From contig CAJWIC010000060.1 of NCBI GenBank assembly GCA_913040905.1, positions 1 through 7,628 of the forward strand: 7,628 nt of DNA, in the 5' to 3' direction. The stretch is from an uncultured Synechococcus sp. (lineage in GTDB: Bacteria; Cyanobacteriota; Cyanobacteriia; PCC-6307; Cyanobiaceae). Below, piece by piece: positions 1 through 6,308 of the stretch. A program made the translations under genes and the position numbers. The notes under the pieces were generated by a model. It saw only the letters and a list, made by a program, of their open reading frames with translations, searched no databases and was not told the origin of the DNA. Within the stretch, counting starts at the first letter, position 1; each line of letters begins with the position of its first letter.

Positions 1-15
1 CGTGAGACGCGATGA
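1..15 (+). CDS. Possible 3' end of an upstream gene
   Basis: Frame 1 reads Arg-Glu-Thr-Arg and then TGA at 13-15, overlapping the ATG at 12-14 as an ATGA junction. That is the usual form of a translationally coupled gene pair, so a + strand gene may end here. Fifteen bases are too few to identify it, and the overlap could be chance. Confidence 0.2.
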   Translation, partial: RETR

Positions 16-665
16 CGTCCCACGGCTGGATCACCACCAAGCTGGTGGCTGGGCACGGGGTGGCGTCCGGCAAGAGCACAACATCGCCCTATCCAGAGGG
101 CACGATCGCGATGCAGCGCCGCTTTTTTGCTGAACTTGGCCTGGATCTTTCCGGATGCTGGCCGGGCACCCTCAACCTCAGCGTCGCACCACTGGAGCTG
201 CAGCTTCGCGATCCTGACGTCACCTTTCCCCTGCTCCGCTGGACCGACCTGCACCCAGCGGAAACCTTCTCGTTCTGGCGCATCACGCTTCAATCAGCTG
301 CTGATGGTGAGGTGCAGGCCTGGATTTATTACCCCCATCCGGAAACGAAGGAGCGACACCAGCAACCCCGATCTGTGGTTGAGGTGCTGGCACCCAGGCT
401 GAGGGGGATTGAGCCGGGAAGCGAGCTTCTGATCCACGACCCCAGCAACCGGATTGGCTGCGTGGATGGCCCGCGGCTTAGAGCCCAGTTGCTCGAGTTT
501 CTCAAGTTTCGGGTGCTTGCAGCTCAGGACGGTTTCTTTGTCAGGTCCAGCTTTGAGGAACGACGCAGCTGGTTGCGACAGCACCACCCCCAGGCGTTGA
601 TGTTGGACGACATCTCGTTGCAGTCGGTGTGGAATCGTGCCCATGATCTCTACACAGAGTCGTGA
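12..665 (+). CDS. Conserved hypothetical protein with archaeal riboflavin-kinase-like N-terminal domain
   Basis: I do not recognise a named gene for this 217-residue protein. Its pattern resembles the archaeal CTP-dependent riboflavin kinase fold (DUF120). A Gly/Ser segment (GHGVASGKS, residues 14-22) is followed by a helix with Gln and aromatic residues (34-43), then PGTLNLSV at 51-58, where the archaeal family has a conserved PGTLN-type strand. A second block at 103-141 (a Tyr-Tyr-Pro strand, a His, then VVEVLAPRLR and a Gly-Ser-Glu turn) matches the archaeal block that runs from the substrate region to the final barrel strand. The glycine-rich nucleotide loop of the archaeal enzymes is poorly kept, so kinase activity is doubtful. 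About 60 extra residues (157-217) follow and look helical. No signal peptide or membrane segment is visible. An in-frame TGA at 3-5 makes the ATG at 12 the earliest start. The fold assignment is my inference from motif order; the function is unknown. Confidence 0.85.
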   Translation: MTSHGWITTKLVAGHGVASGKSTTSPYPEGTIAMQRRFFAELGLDLSGCWPGTLNLSVAPLELQLRDPDVTFPLLRWTDLHPAETFSFWRITLQSAADGEVQAWIYYPHPETKERHQQPRSVVEVLAPRLRGIEPGSELLIHDPSNRIGCVDGPRLRAQLLEFLKFRVLAAQDGFFVRSSFEERRSWLRQHHPQALMLDDISLQSVWNRAHDLYTES

Positions 666-695
666 CCTGTGACCGCGACGAAACGCCAGAGTTCT

Positions 696-701
696 TAATA
701 T
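696..701 (+). promoter_or_regulatory. Possible -10 element ahead of the small helical protein gene
   Basis: TAATAT lies in a short AT-rich patch (about 692-707) that stands out from the GC-rich surroundings. It matches the -10 consensus at 4 of 6 positions, and there is no convincing -35 hexamer 17 nt upstream. If used, transcription would start near 708, making the ATG at 708 leaderless or giving the ATG at 726 an 18-nt leader. Confidence 0.2.
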
Positions 702-707
702 TTATTC

Positions 708-890
708 ATGAACAAGAGTTTGGGCATGGCTCCTGAAGACGCTTTCCAGCGCGAGGTGTTCCGTCGGGAACTGGATGATGAATCCGATGCCTCACGTCTG
801 CGTGCTCTTGCTTTGGAGCTCTACGACCTGTGGCAGCGGCAACGATCGGTGACCAATCAGCTGGTCCTGAAGGACATGCGGCAGTCCTGA
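708..890 (+). CDS. Small helical protein of unknown function
   Basis: This 60-residue soluble protein is rich in Arg, Glu, Asp and Leu. It probably forms two helices: about residues 10-23 (DAFQREVFRREL) and 29-55 (LRALALELYDLWQRQRSV onward), separated by an acidic turn. No membrane segment, Cys pair or metal motif is present. The ATG at 708 has no Shine-Dalgarno sequence. The in-frame ATG at 726 has AAGAG seven bases upstream and would give a 54-residue protein starting MAPEDAFQ, so either start is possible. The gene follows the riboflavin-kinase-like gene by 42 nt on the same strand and ends 6 nt from the convergent end of fmt. Size and helix layout loosely resemble the phycobilisome-degradation adaptor NblA, but I see no motif that supports that identity. 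Coding status rests on the protein-like composition and the clean fit between neighbours. Confidence 0.7.
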   Translation: MNKSLGMAPEDAFQREVFRRELDDESDASRLRALALELYDLWQRQRSVTNQLVLKDMRQS

Positions 891-896
891 ACTCGT

Positions 897-1913
897 TCAG
901 CTCGATCCGAGGCGCTGATGTTCAGCGGCGGCCAGCTGTTGCACCAGGGCCTGACCCCGGCTGCGGCCTTTTCCCTCGAGTTGCGCCTCGCGGATCAATA
1001 CCGGACAACCGGAACTGCTCACCACGAGACCCAGATCCTGGATGCAGGCCAGAACGGTGCCACCGGCGTCACCTCCAGTGGGCCATCGACCGAGGAGGTC
1101 CTGCGCCTCCTGGCTTAGACGATCCTTCAGGCGCTCGATCAGAGGTTCTGTCTGAATGAGCTTCAGCCGTTTGCCATTCCAGCTGGTCTGCGCGCCGGGA
1201 TAGAGGCCCATCACCTTGCGGTGGATGGCCAGGGCTGAGTCGGTCCAATCAATCTGGAAATCCTGTTTGGTCAACATCCGGGCATAACAGCTCTTCTCCG
1301 CCTGGGGGCGAAGACCGAGCCGTTGCCAGCGCTCGTTGGTTGATCCGGAACCCGCTGCCTCGATCAACGGCAGAGCCTCCACCATCAAATCGGCGGTCAT
1401 GCGACTGAGGCGCTCCCCCAGAACGTGGGCATTGTCCTGCAGCCCGATGGTCAACTTGCGTTCCAGCAATACGGGGCCGGTGTCGAGACCCTCCTCCATT
1501 GCCATCACGCCGACTCCGGTCTCTTCGTCTCCACTGAGAATCGACCATTGAATCGGGGCTGCCCCACGCCAGCGGGGCAAGAGGGATCCGTGACCGTTCC
1601 AGCATCCCAGTGGTGGTTGGTCCAGCACCTCCGGGGGCAGGATCTGGCCGAACGCCACAACGACGGAGAGATCCGCTTTCAGAGCTGCCAATTGCTGCTG
1701 GCACTCGGAATCCCTTCTGATTCGATCCGGCGTGAACACCGGCAGGTTGAGCTTCTGAGCTTGCTGTTTCACAGCGGAGGGGACCAACTGCTGACCACGT
1801 CCCCTGCGACGATCCGGCTGGCTGACGACGCCGACCAGGGTGTGACCGGCTCGGTGCAGCTCCGTCAGGGTTGGCACGGCATAGGCCGGTGTTCCCCAGT
1901 AGAGGATGCGCAA
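897..1913 (-). CDS. fmt: Methionyl-tRNA formyltransferase
   Basis: Fmt transfers a formyl group from 10-formyltetrahydrofolate to the amino group of Met on initiator tRNA in the cytoplasm, providing fMet for translation initiation. The 338-residue protein has the family's N-terminal Rossmann-like domain: RILYWGTP at 2-9, SQPDRRRGRG at 31-40, and the signature HGSLLPRWRGAAPIQ at 108-122. The formyltransferase catalytic triad is visible as Asn106, His108 and Asp144 (in EEGLDTG). The remainder, from about residue 215, is the C-terminal OB-like tRNA-binding domain. Length is slightly above the E. coli protein (about 315). The start is TTG at 1913, two bases after the TGA of pmbA. No ATG occurs in frame before about residue 137, and the conserved N-terminus begins immediately, so TTG is well supported. 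GGGGAAG inside the pmbA end can serve as ribosome binding site. It is the last gene of the minus-strand string and converges on the small gene at 708-890; I see no clear terminator. Confidence 0.96.
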   Translation of the reverse strand: MRILYWGTPAYAVPTLTELHRAGHTLVGVVSQPDRRRGRGQQLVPSAVKQQAQKLNLPVFTPDRIRRDSECQQQLAALKADLSVVVAFGQILPPEVLDQPPLGCWNGHGSLLPRWRGAAPIQWSILSGDEETGVGVMAMEEGLDTGPVLLERKLTIGLQDNAHVLGERLSRMTADLMVEALPLIEAAGSGSTNERWQRLGLRPQAEKSCYARMLTKQDFQIDWTDSALAIHRKVMGLYPGAQTSWNGKRLKLIQTEPLIERLKDRLSQEAQDLLGRWPTGGDAGGTVLACIQDLGLVVSSSGCPVLIREAQLEGKGRSRGQALVQQLAAAEHQRLGSS

Positions 1914-1915
1914 GG

Positions 1916-3280
1916 TCAGGCTTCCCCGGTGATGGAGAGGCCCTCCACCCAGACATGGGGGGATACACCGCGGTGGGTGACCTCCTGTGTTGGTTCAAGG
2001 TGAAGGATCGATGTCAGCAGGCTGCGGATATCACCGGCAACCGTTGCAGCCTCCACCGAGATCCGTTCCCCACCTTTCACCAACCAACCGTCGAAAGGCA
2101 GTGAAAATGAACCTTGGGTTGCTTTGACCCCCGCGTGAAGGGCTGACAGGTCGTCGATCAGTACGAAGGTGTCCGTTTCACGGTTGTGGTTCAGGTCCAG
2201 ACCGCTGTCCTGGCCGGGGGTGGTGCCGACCACAAACCAATCAGGGCCAACGGACACCTTGGCGCCCAGTCCGGCATGGCCGGTTGGTTGGACGCCAAAG
2301 GCTCTGGCCGTCGCCTCTGAATGATGAAAATTGCGCAGACAGCCGGATTCAATCAACGTCAGTTTCTGGGTGGGTGTGCCTTCACCATCGAAGGGAGTGG
2401 CGCTGATGTGATCCGAGTGAAGGCCGTCGTCTTCAAGCGAGAAAAACGGCACCGCCAGCTGCTGACCCAGGCTTTCGCGGCTGCTGAGGCTGACGCCATC
2501 CAGAACAGCCCTGGCGCTGAACATGCTGCTGAAGGCACCGATCAGGGAGAGAAAGGCTTCCGGGGTGAAGCACACCCGGTAGGTGCCGGTCTCAATCGGT
2601 TGGTAGGCCAGATGGCTGACGGTTCGCTCAACCGCTTCATCGATGCATCCCTCGATGTCCAGGTCGTGGCTGCCAAGGGCTATGCGAATGGCACCGGAAC
2701 TGCGGGGTTTGCGACCGCTTTCCTCGGCCCGGGCGTACAGATAGAGGCTGGCCTGGGTCCTTTCCATGGTGCGGAGGGCACCGTCGCTGTTGAGGTAAAG
2801 ACTGGTGGAAAGGGACTCGGCAAGCCCGTTGTACGGAACGGTCTGGATGGCTGGGTGACGGTTGAGAAGCTCAGCTTCTGCCGATCGCAGCTGCTTGAGC
2901 AAAGGCAGGATGCCCTGGCGGGACTTCAGGGGGCGATCCAGATCCGGCAACGGAGCCGTCGCCAGGGGGGAAAACTGAGGCACATCATCGGGATTGCCGA
3001 AGGAACTGGCCTGGTGAGCGCCGTCCAGGGCTCTGGACAGGCCTGCATCCGTCAGGTCCGTTGTGCTGGTGATGCCCACCAGACCGTCACTGTTCCAGAC
3101 CCGCACGGTGATCGAGCTGCGCTGAGCGGCCTTCATCTGCTTGGCTTCGCCGCGGTCAACCTGCACGGAACAGTCATCGCTGCAGGCAGCCCCCAGATCC
3201 CAACGGCGGATACCTGCGCCGTTGGCGAGGGCCTGAACCCGATCCCGCAGGTTGCCGGCATCAATCGTGTTGGTGGTCAT
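1916..3280 (-). CDS. pmbA: TldE/PmbA family subunit of the TldD-TldE metallopeptidase
   Basis: This 454-residue protein is the PmbA/TldE paralogue of TldD. In characterised bacteria TldE pairs with TldD to form a peptidase that trims unfolded or partly processed peptides, for example in microcin B17 maturation and CcdA antitoxin degradation in E. coli. Visible family blocks include ITVRVWNSDGLVGITST around 57-73, the central FTPEAFLSLIG at 238-248, SLGQQLAVPFF at 270-280, TPFDGEGTPT at 295-304, and a C-terminal Gly-Ser-Phe-Ser strand followed by VEAATVAGDI. It lacks the HExxxH zinc motif carried by the adjacent TldD, as expected for the non-catalytic partner. The ATG at 3280 lies 2 nt after the tldD stop and is preceded by a strong GGGAGGA ribosome binding site inside the tldD end. 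The pair is therefore probably coupled for equal synthesis. Natural substrate is not evident from the context. Confidence 0.93.
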   Translation of the reverse strand: MTTNTIDAGNLRDRVQALANGAGIRRWDLGAACSDDCSVQVDRGEAKQMKAAQRSSITVRVWNSDGLVGITSTTDLTDAGLSRALDGAHQASSFGNPDDVPQFSPLATAPLPDLDRPLKSRQGILPLLKQLRSAEAELLNRHPAIQTVPYNGLAESLSTSLYLNSDGALRTMERTQASLYLYARAEESGRKPRSSGAIRIALGSHDLDIEGCIDEAVERTVSHLAYQPIETGTYRVCFTPEAFLSLIGAFSSMFSARAVLDGVSLSSRESLGQQLAVPFFSLEDDGLHSDHISATPFDGEGTPTQKLTLIESGCLRNFHHSEATARAFGVQPTGHAGLGAKVSVGPDWFVVGTTPGQDSGLDLNHNRETDTFVLIDDLSALHAGVKATQGSFSLPFDGWLVKGGERISVEAATVAGDIRSLLTSILHLEPTQEVTHRGVSPHVWVEGLSITGEA

Positions 3281-3282
3281 GA

Positions 3283-4692
3283 TCAGCGTCCTCCCACCGT
3301 GATCGAATCCACCTTGATGTGGGGCTGGCCGACGGTGACAAAAATGCTGCCGCTCACGGAGCCGCAGTACCCAGCAGCGAGGTCGAGGTCATCGGCGCAC
3401 ATTGAAATGCGAGGCATCACGTCTTTGGCGTCACCGATCAGCGTGGCTCCCTTCACAGGGCGGGTGAGGTTTCCGCTTTCAATGAGGTAACCCTCCTCAA
3501 CGGAGAAGTTGAACTGACCGGTGGGTCCGACGCTGCCGCCACCCATCGACTTGCAATAGAGGCCACGTTCAACGGAGGCGATCAGCTCCTCCGGTTTGTG
3601 TTCACCGGCATCGATGTAGGTGTTGCGCATCCTGCTGGCGGCGGCGAAGGCGTGACTCTGTCGACGACCACTCCCCGTGCGCTGATGGCCTGTGCGCAGT
3701 TCACCGGCGCGATCACTGATGAAGCGTTGCAGAACGCCATCTTTGATCAACACGGTGCGCTGGGGCTCCATCCCTTCGTCATCCATGGAGAGAGACCCGA
3801 AGGCACCGCTGCTGAGACCTTCGTCGATGGCCGTGACGGATGGATGGGCAATCAGTTCACCGACCCGATCAGCGAAAGGAGTGGTGCCCCGTTCGATCTG
3901 GGTGGTTTCCAGCAAGTGGCCGCAGGCTTCGTGGAAGATCACACCACCGAAACGGTTGGCGAGCACAACGGGCATCTGACCAGCTTCCACGTAGTCGGCG
4001 CGGAGCATCGTGCCGGCACTTTCACAAACATCTGCCGCACTGTTTTCGATGTTCCAGTTGAAGAGATCGTCTGGACGGTCTGTGCTGCCGTAACGACGCC
4101 CCACGCTGGAGCGGTGCTCACCATCCGCCGCCAGAACCGACAGTCCTGTGGATTGATGCAATCGAATGTCGCGGGCGAATGTGCCATCGGAGGCAGCCAC
4201 CAGCACCTCCTGCCAGTCCCTGGAATAGCTGCCACGACGCACCTGGAGGTGCTGGCCGAGCCGTTCGAGCTGCGATGTCCCTTCCAGGAGGCGCGAACTG
4301 GCATCCCGCATGGAGGGGCACTGCTGTAGCCACTGGGCTTTTTCAATGCCGTAATCCTTCAGAACCCCCAGCCCATCGAAACCGGAATGCCCGGCAAGCC
4401 TGTTGGTTTGCAGATCGAGCATGGCCAATGCCTGATCCAGGGCGCGGGTGAGGCCGTCAACGCTCAGATCATTGGTACTGACGAATCCATCACGTCCATC
4501 CAGAAACACCCGGATGCCAGCGCCTCGCGCAAAGGTGGGATTCACGCTGGTGATCCGTTCCTGCTCCGCAAGAAGGCCGAGGTGATCGGTGTGTTCCAGA
4601 AAAACTTCCACCAAGTCGGCACCAGCGCCTCTGCCGCGATGCAGCAGGGCCTGAAGGGTGGAACTCCAGGCCTGGGTGAAAGATTCAGTCAA
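3283..4692 (-). CDS. tldD: Metalloprotease TldD
   Basis: TldD is the catalytic, zinc-binding subunit of the TldD-TldE peptidase (U62 family). The 469-residue protein carries HEACGH at 254-259, the HExxxH metal motif in its usual FGGVIFHEACGH setting, and Cys443 near the C-terminus in the position of the third metal ligand. Other family marks are SMDDEGMEPQ, GSGRRQSHA, RMRNTYI, the GGGSVGPTGQFNF stretch, PVKGATLIG and the closing IKVDSITVGG. Length is close to the E. coli protein (481). The start is TTG at 4692, following the acsF stop by one codon (TGA TCA TTG, all in frame). No other start lies upstream, and the next Met is near residue 91, inside conserved sequence, so TTG is the best choice. 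No good Shine-Dalgarno is visible, suggesting that translation depends on ribosomes finishing acsF. pmbA follows 2 nt downstream. Confidence 0.95.
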   Translation of the reverse strand: MTESFTQAWSSTLQALLHRGRGAGADLVEVFLEHTDHLGLLAEQERITSVNPTFARGAGIRVFLDGRDGFVSTNDLSVDGLTRALDQALAMLDLQTNRLAGHSGFDGLGVLKDYGIEKAQWLQQCPSMRDASSRLLEGTSQLERLGQHLQVRRGSYSRDWQEVLVAASDGTFARDIRLHQSTGLSVLAADGEHRSSVGRRYGSTDRPDDLFNWNIENSAADVCESAGTMLRADYVEAGQMPVVLANRFGGVIFHEACGHLLETTQIERGTTPFADRVGELIAHPSVTAIDEGLSSGAFGSLSMDDEGMEPQRTVLIKDGVLQRFISDRAGELRTGHQRTGSGRRQSHAFAAASRMRNTYIDAGEHKPEELIASVERGLYCKSMGGGSVGPTGQFNFSVEEGYLIESGNLTRPVKGATLIGDAKDVMPRISMCADDLDLAAGYCGSVSGSIFVTVGQPHIKVDSITVGGR

Positions 4693-4695
4693 TGA

Positions 4696-5766
4696 TCAAC
4701 GAACGGCAGGCTGGAATTTGTTGCTGTCGATCGGAGACATCAGGAACAGCTTTGCCATCTCGGCACCATTGCTGATCCAGTGAGGAAGCTTTTTCAGCAG
4801 CTTCAGAGGTGCGGGGCTGGAGCTGCGATCCGCTGCATCCAGAGCGGCATTGTTTTCAACAAGCCGCTCGAGGCGAGTCCAGAACTTGGGATTGTTCACA
4901 TCGAGAACAACAGGGAAGACGCGAGCCGTGGTCTCGTTGGTTTTCTCGATCACCATCTTGTCGTAGGTGCGTGCATCCAGGCCCAAGGCTTCATAGAACT
5001 CCTTGCGTGCCACATCGCGCACGTACATCGTGGCGAATACTGCGAGGAGGAAGAAACGACACCACAGTTTTGCGATCGGGCCACGCACCGTGTCGGGCTG
5101 AGACTTCATGAGTGCATCGAAGAAGTCGCCGTGACGGTTCTCGTCCTGGCACCAATTTTCGAAGAAGTTGAAGATCGGGAAGATTTTACTTTCAGGATTC
5201 TTCTCCAGATGGCGGTAGATGGCGATGTAGCGCCAGTAGCCAATCTTTTCGGATAAGTAGGTGGCGTAGAAAATGAATTTCGGCTGGAAAAAGGTGTAGT
5301 CCTTGTTCGCAGTCAGGAATCCAAGGTCCAGCTGCATGCCGAAGTCACTCATGGCCTTGTTGAGGAAGCCGGCATGGCGGGCTTCATCTCGGGCCATGTG
5401 GGCAAAACACTCAGCCAGGAGAGGGTTTTGCTGCTTAATGCGACGGCTCAGCTCCTTGTAGAGGAGGAATCCGGAGAATTCGGACGTGCAACTCTGCTCC
5501 AGAAACTCAACGAAAACCTTTCTGGTTTCCGGGTCAAGCTTGTCAGCCGCGCCGTCGAAGTCGTCATTGCGGACAAAGTGATGGCGGTTGTAATCCTTGC
5601 GAAATTCTTCACAGATGGCTTCAAGTTCCGCCTCGTTCGGGCGAAGATCCATGGCCGCCATGGCCTCAAAATCCGTGGTGTAAAACCGCGGAGTGAGGAT
5701 CGTGTCCTTGACAGGATCCTTCGTGACGACTGCGTTGGCTTCAGCGACGGCGGTTGGAGGGACCAT
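4696..5766 (-). CDS. acsF: Mg-protoporphyrin IX monomethyl ester (oxidative) cyclase
   Basis: AcsF (ChlE/CycI, CHL27 in plants) is the oxygen-dependent di-iron cyclase that forms the fifth ring of chlorophyll, converting Mg-protoporphyrin IX monomethyl ester to 3,8-divinylprotochlorophyllide at the thylakoid membrane. The 356-residue protein has the full di-iron signature: Glu96, DEARH at 127-131, Glu203 and DENRH at 208-212. The N-terminal block [16 protein letters not shown] (21-36) is also typical of the family. Length agrees with cyanobacterial AcsF. The ATG at 5766 is the first start codon after an in-frame stop at 5827-5829. The GGAG upstream sits only 3 nt from the ATG, which is unusually close. 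A stem-loop lies 44-64 bases ahead of the start. The partner Ycf54, needed for cyclase function in cyanobacteria, is not in the window. tldD begins 3 nt after its stop. Confidence 0.98.
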   Translation of the reverse strand: MVPPTAVAEANAVVTKDPVKDTILTPRFYTTDFEAMAAMDLRPNEAELEAICEEFRKDYNRHHFVRNDDFDGAADKLDPETRKVFVEFLEQSCTSEFSGFLLYKELSRRIKQQNPLLAECFAHMARDEARHAGFLNKAMSDFGMQLDLGFLTANKDYTFFQPKFIFYATYLSEKIGYWRYIAIYRHLEKNPESKIFPIFNFFENWCQDENRHGDFFDALMKSQPDTVRGPIAKLWCRFFLLAVFATMYVRDVARKEFYEALGLDARTYDKMVIEKTNETTARVFPVVLDVNNPKFWTRLERLVENNAALDAADRSSSPAPLKLLKKLPHWISNGAEMAKLFLMSPIDSNKFQPAVR

Positions 5767-5809
5767 CGGCTCCGATTCACATGACGACCAATGTAAGGCT
5801 GTCGGTGCT

Positions 5810-5830
5810 GTAACTGAGCTGTTCAGTTAC
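5810..5830 (-). repeat. Perfect 8-bp inverted repeat (stem-loop) over the stop codon of the DUF2996 gene
   Basis: GTAACTGA at 5810-5817 and TCAGTTAC at 5823-5830 are exact reverse complements separated by five bases. In the minus-strand transcript this gives an 8-bp stem with loop ACAGC. The TGA stop of the DUF2996 gene (5825-5823) lies within the upstream arm, and the acsF start is 43 nt beyond the hairpin. No run of U follows, so it is not a standard intrinsic terminator. Possible roles are attenuation, protection of the acsF message from 3' exonucleases, or an operator; none is proven by the sequence. Confidence 0.6.
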
Positions 5831-6263
5831 GTCCAAGCCATTTCTGTCCATTCAGCCGTTGCAGCAGTCGCGACACCAGCAGGGGCAACGACATCCGCTT
5901 TTCATCAATCAAAAACGACTCCAACAGGGTTGGTTCACTACCGGCATCCGCGAGGGCTACGAGCTTCGGGCTTGCGATGTCGGCCTTTCCGAAGCAGAGC
6001 CAGAAGCGACGACCACCGGGTAGCTCTCCGATCACCATCGGACAGGTTCCACCCACCACAGGTCGTTCGCCTTCGACTCGTTCAAGGCGTTCGGCCTGGA
6101 TACCGTTCTCGCTGAGCTGTTGGCTCACCGCAGGAATGAACAGGGTGTCGATGAACTCCGGGAACGGCTTGTCTTCTGGTTTCGGAGGTTTCGGCTTTGG
6201 CTTGGGGGCCGCTTTCGTTGCTTCGGGGGCCTCAGCGGGGGCCGAATCGGCAGTGTCGCTCAC
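5823..6263 (-). CDS. DUF2996-type conserved cyanobacterial protein
   Basis: This 146-residue protein has a disordered, low-complexity N-terminus rich in Ala, Glu, Pro and Lys (residues 1-33, including [12 protein letters not shown]). A compact domain of about 110 residues follows, from [17 protein letters not shown] (34-50) through the Trp-Leu-Cys-Phe-Gly-Lys strand to [20 protein letters not shown] near the end. I assign it to DUF2996, a family of unknown function found in oxygenic phototrophs; this is from memory of the sequence pattern. There is no membrane segment or signal peptide, so it is probably cytoplasmic or stromal-side. The start is GTG at 6263. The upstream in-frame sequence back to the stop at 6309-6311 contains no ATG, GTG or TTG, so GTG is the only reasonable choice. 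It sits 56 nt upstream of acsF, and its stop codon is embedded in the stem-loop at 5810-5830. A role linked to acsF expression or photosynthesis is only inferred from position. Confidence 0.88.
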   Translation of the reverse strand: MSDTADSAPAEAPEATKAAPKPKPKPPKPEDKPFPEFIDTLFIPAVSQQLSENGIQAERLERVEGERPVVGGTCPMVIGELPGGRRFWLCFGKADIASPKLVALADAGSEPTLLESFLIDEKRMSLPLLVSRLLQRLNGQKWLGRN

Positions 6264-6307
6264 CGGGTCCAGATTGCTGCGAGAACTGTAGTCAGCATTG
6301 GTCGCAT
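6260..6307 (-). CDS. Possible 15-codon leader ORF ahead of the DUF2996 gene
   Basis: An ATG at 6307 lies one base after the TGA of the upstream membrane-protein gene (TGA-G-ATG). It opens a frame encoding [15 protein letters not shown] whose TGA (6262-6260) overlaps the GTG start of the DUF2996 gene as GTGA. A second in-frame ATG is at 6298, with GGTGAG nine bases before it. The frame fills the intergenic gap and has coupling-type junctions at both ends. So short a frame can arise by chance, and no homologue is known to me; it may act only as a relay for ribosomes. Confidence 0.2.
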   Translation of the reverse strand: MRPMLTTVLAAIWTR

Positions 6308-6308
6308 C

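Noticed and set aside
880..910. Bidirectional terminator between the small gene and fmt
   Set aside because: Only 6 nt separate the two stops, and I see no convincing hairpin with a T-run on either strand.
1249..1998. 249-codon minus-strand frame overlapping fmt and the end of pmbA
   Set aside because: It is rich in Pro, Arg, Ser and Gly with no conserved motif; the fmt and pmbA frames carry unmistakable family signatures.
2321..3490. Long + strand open frame (389 codons) antisense to the pmbA start and tldD end
   Set aside because: It lies opposite two firmly identified genes, has no recognisable domain, and such long antisense frames are common in GC-rich coding DNA.
3598..4329. 243-codon + strand frame antisense to tldD
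   Set aside because: It is a shadow of the tldD coding strand, with no domain signal; TldD motifs are clear in the opposite frame.
5779..5830. Internal promoter for acsF
   Set aside because: TACATT (minus strand, 5795-5790) could be a -10, but no acceptable -35 lies at the right spacing, so I do not call a promoter.
5810..5830. Rho-independent terminator after the DUF2996 gene
   Set aside because: The stem is perfect but is half A/T and is not followed by a U-tract on the transcript; acsF lies just downstream in the same orientation.
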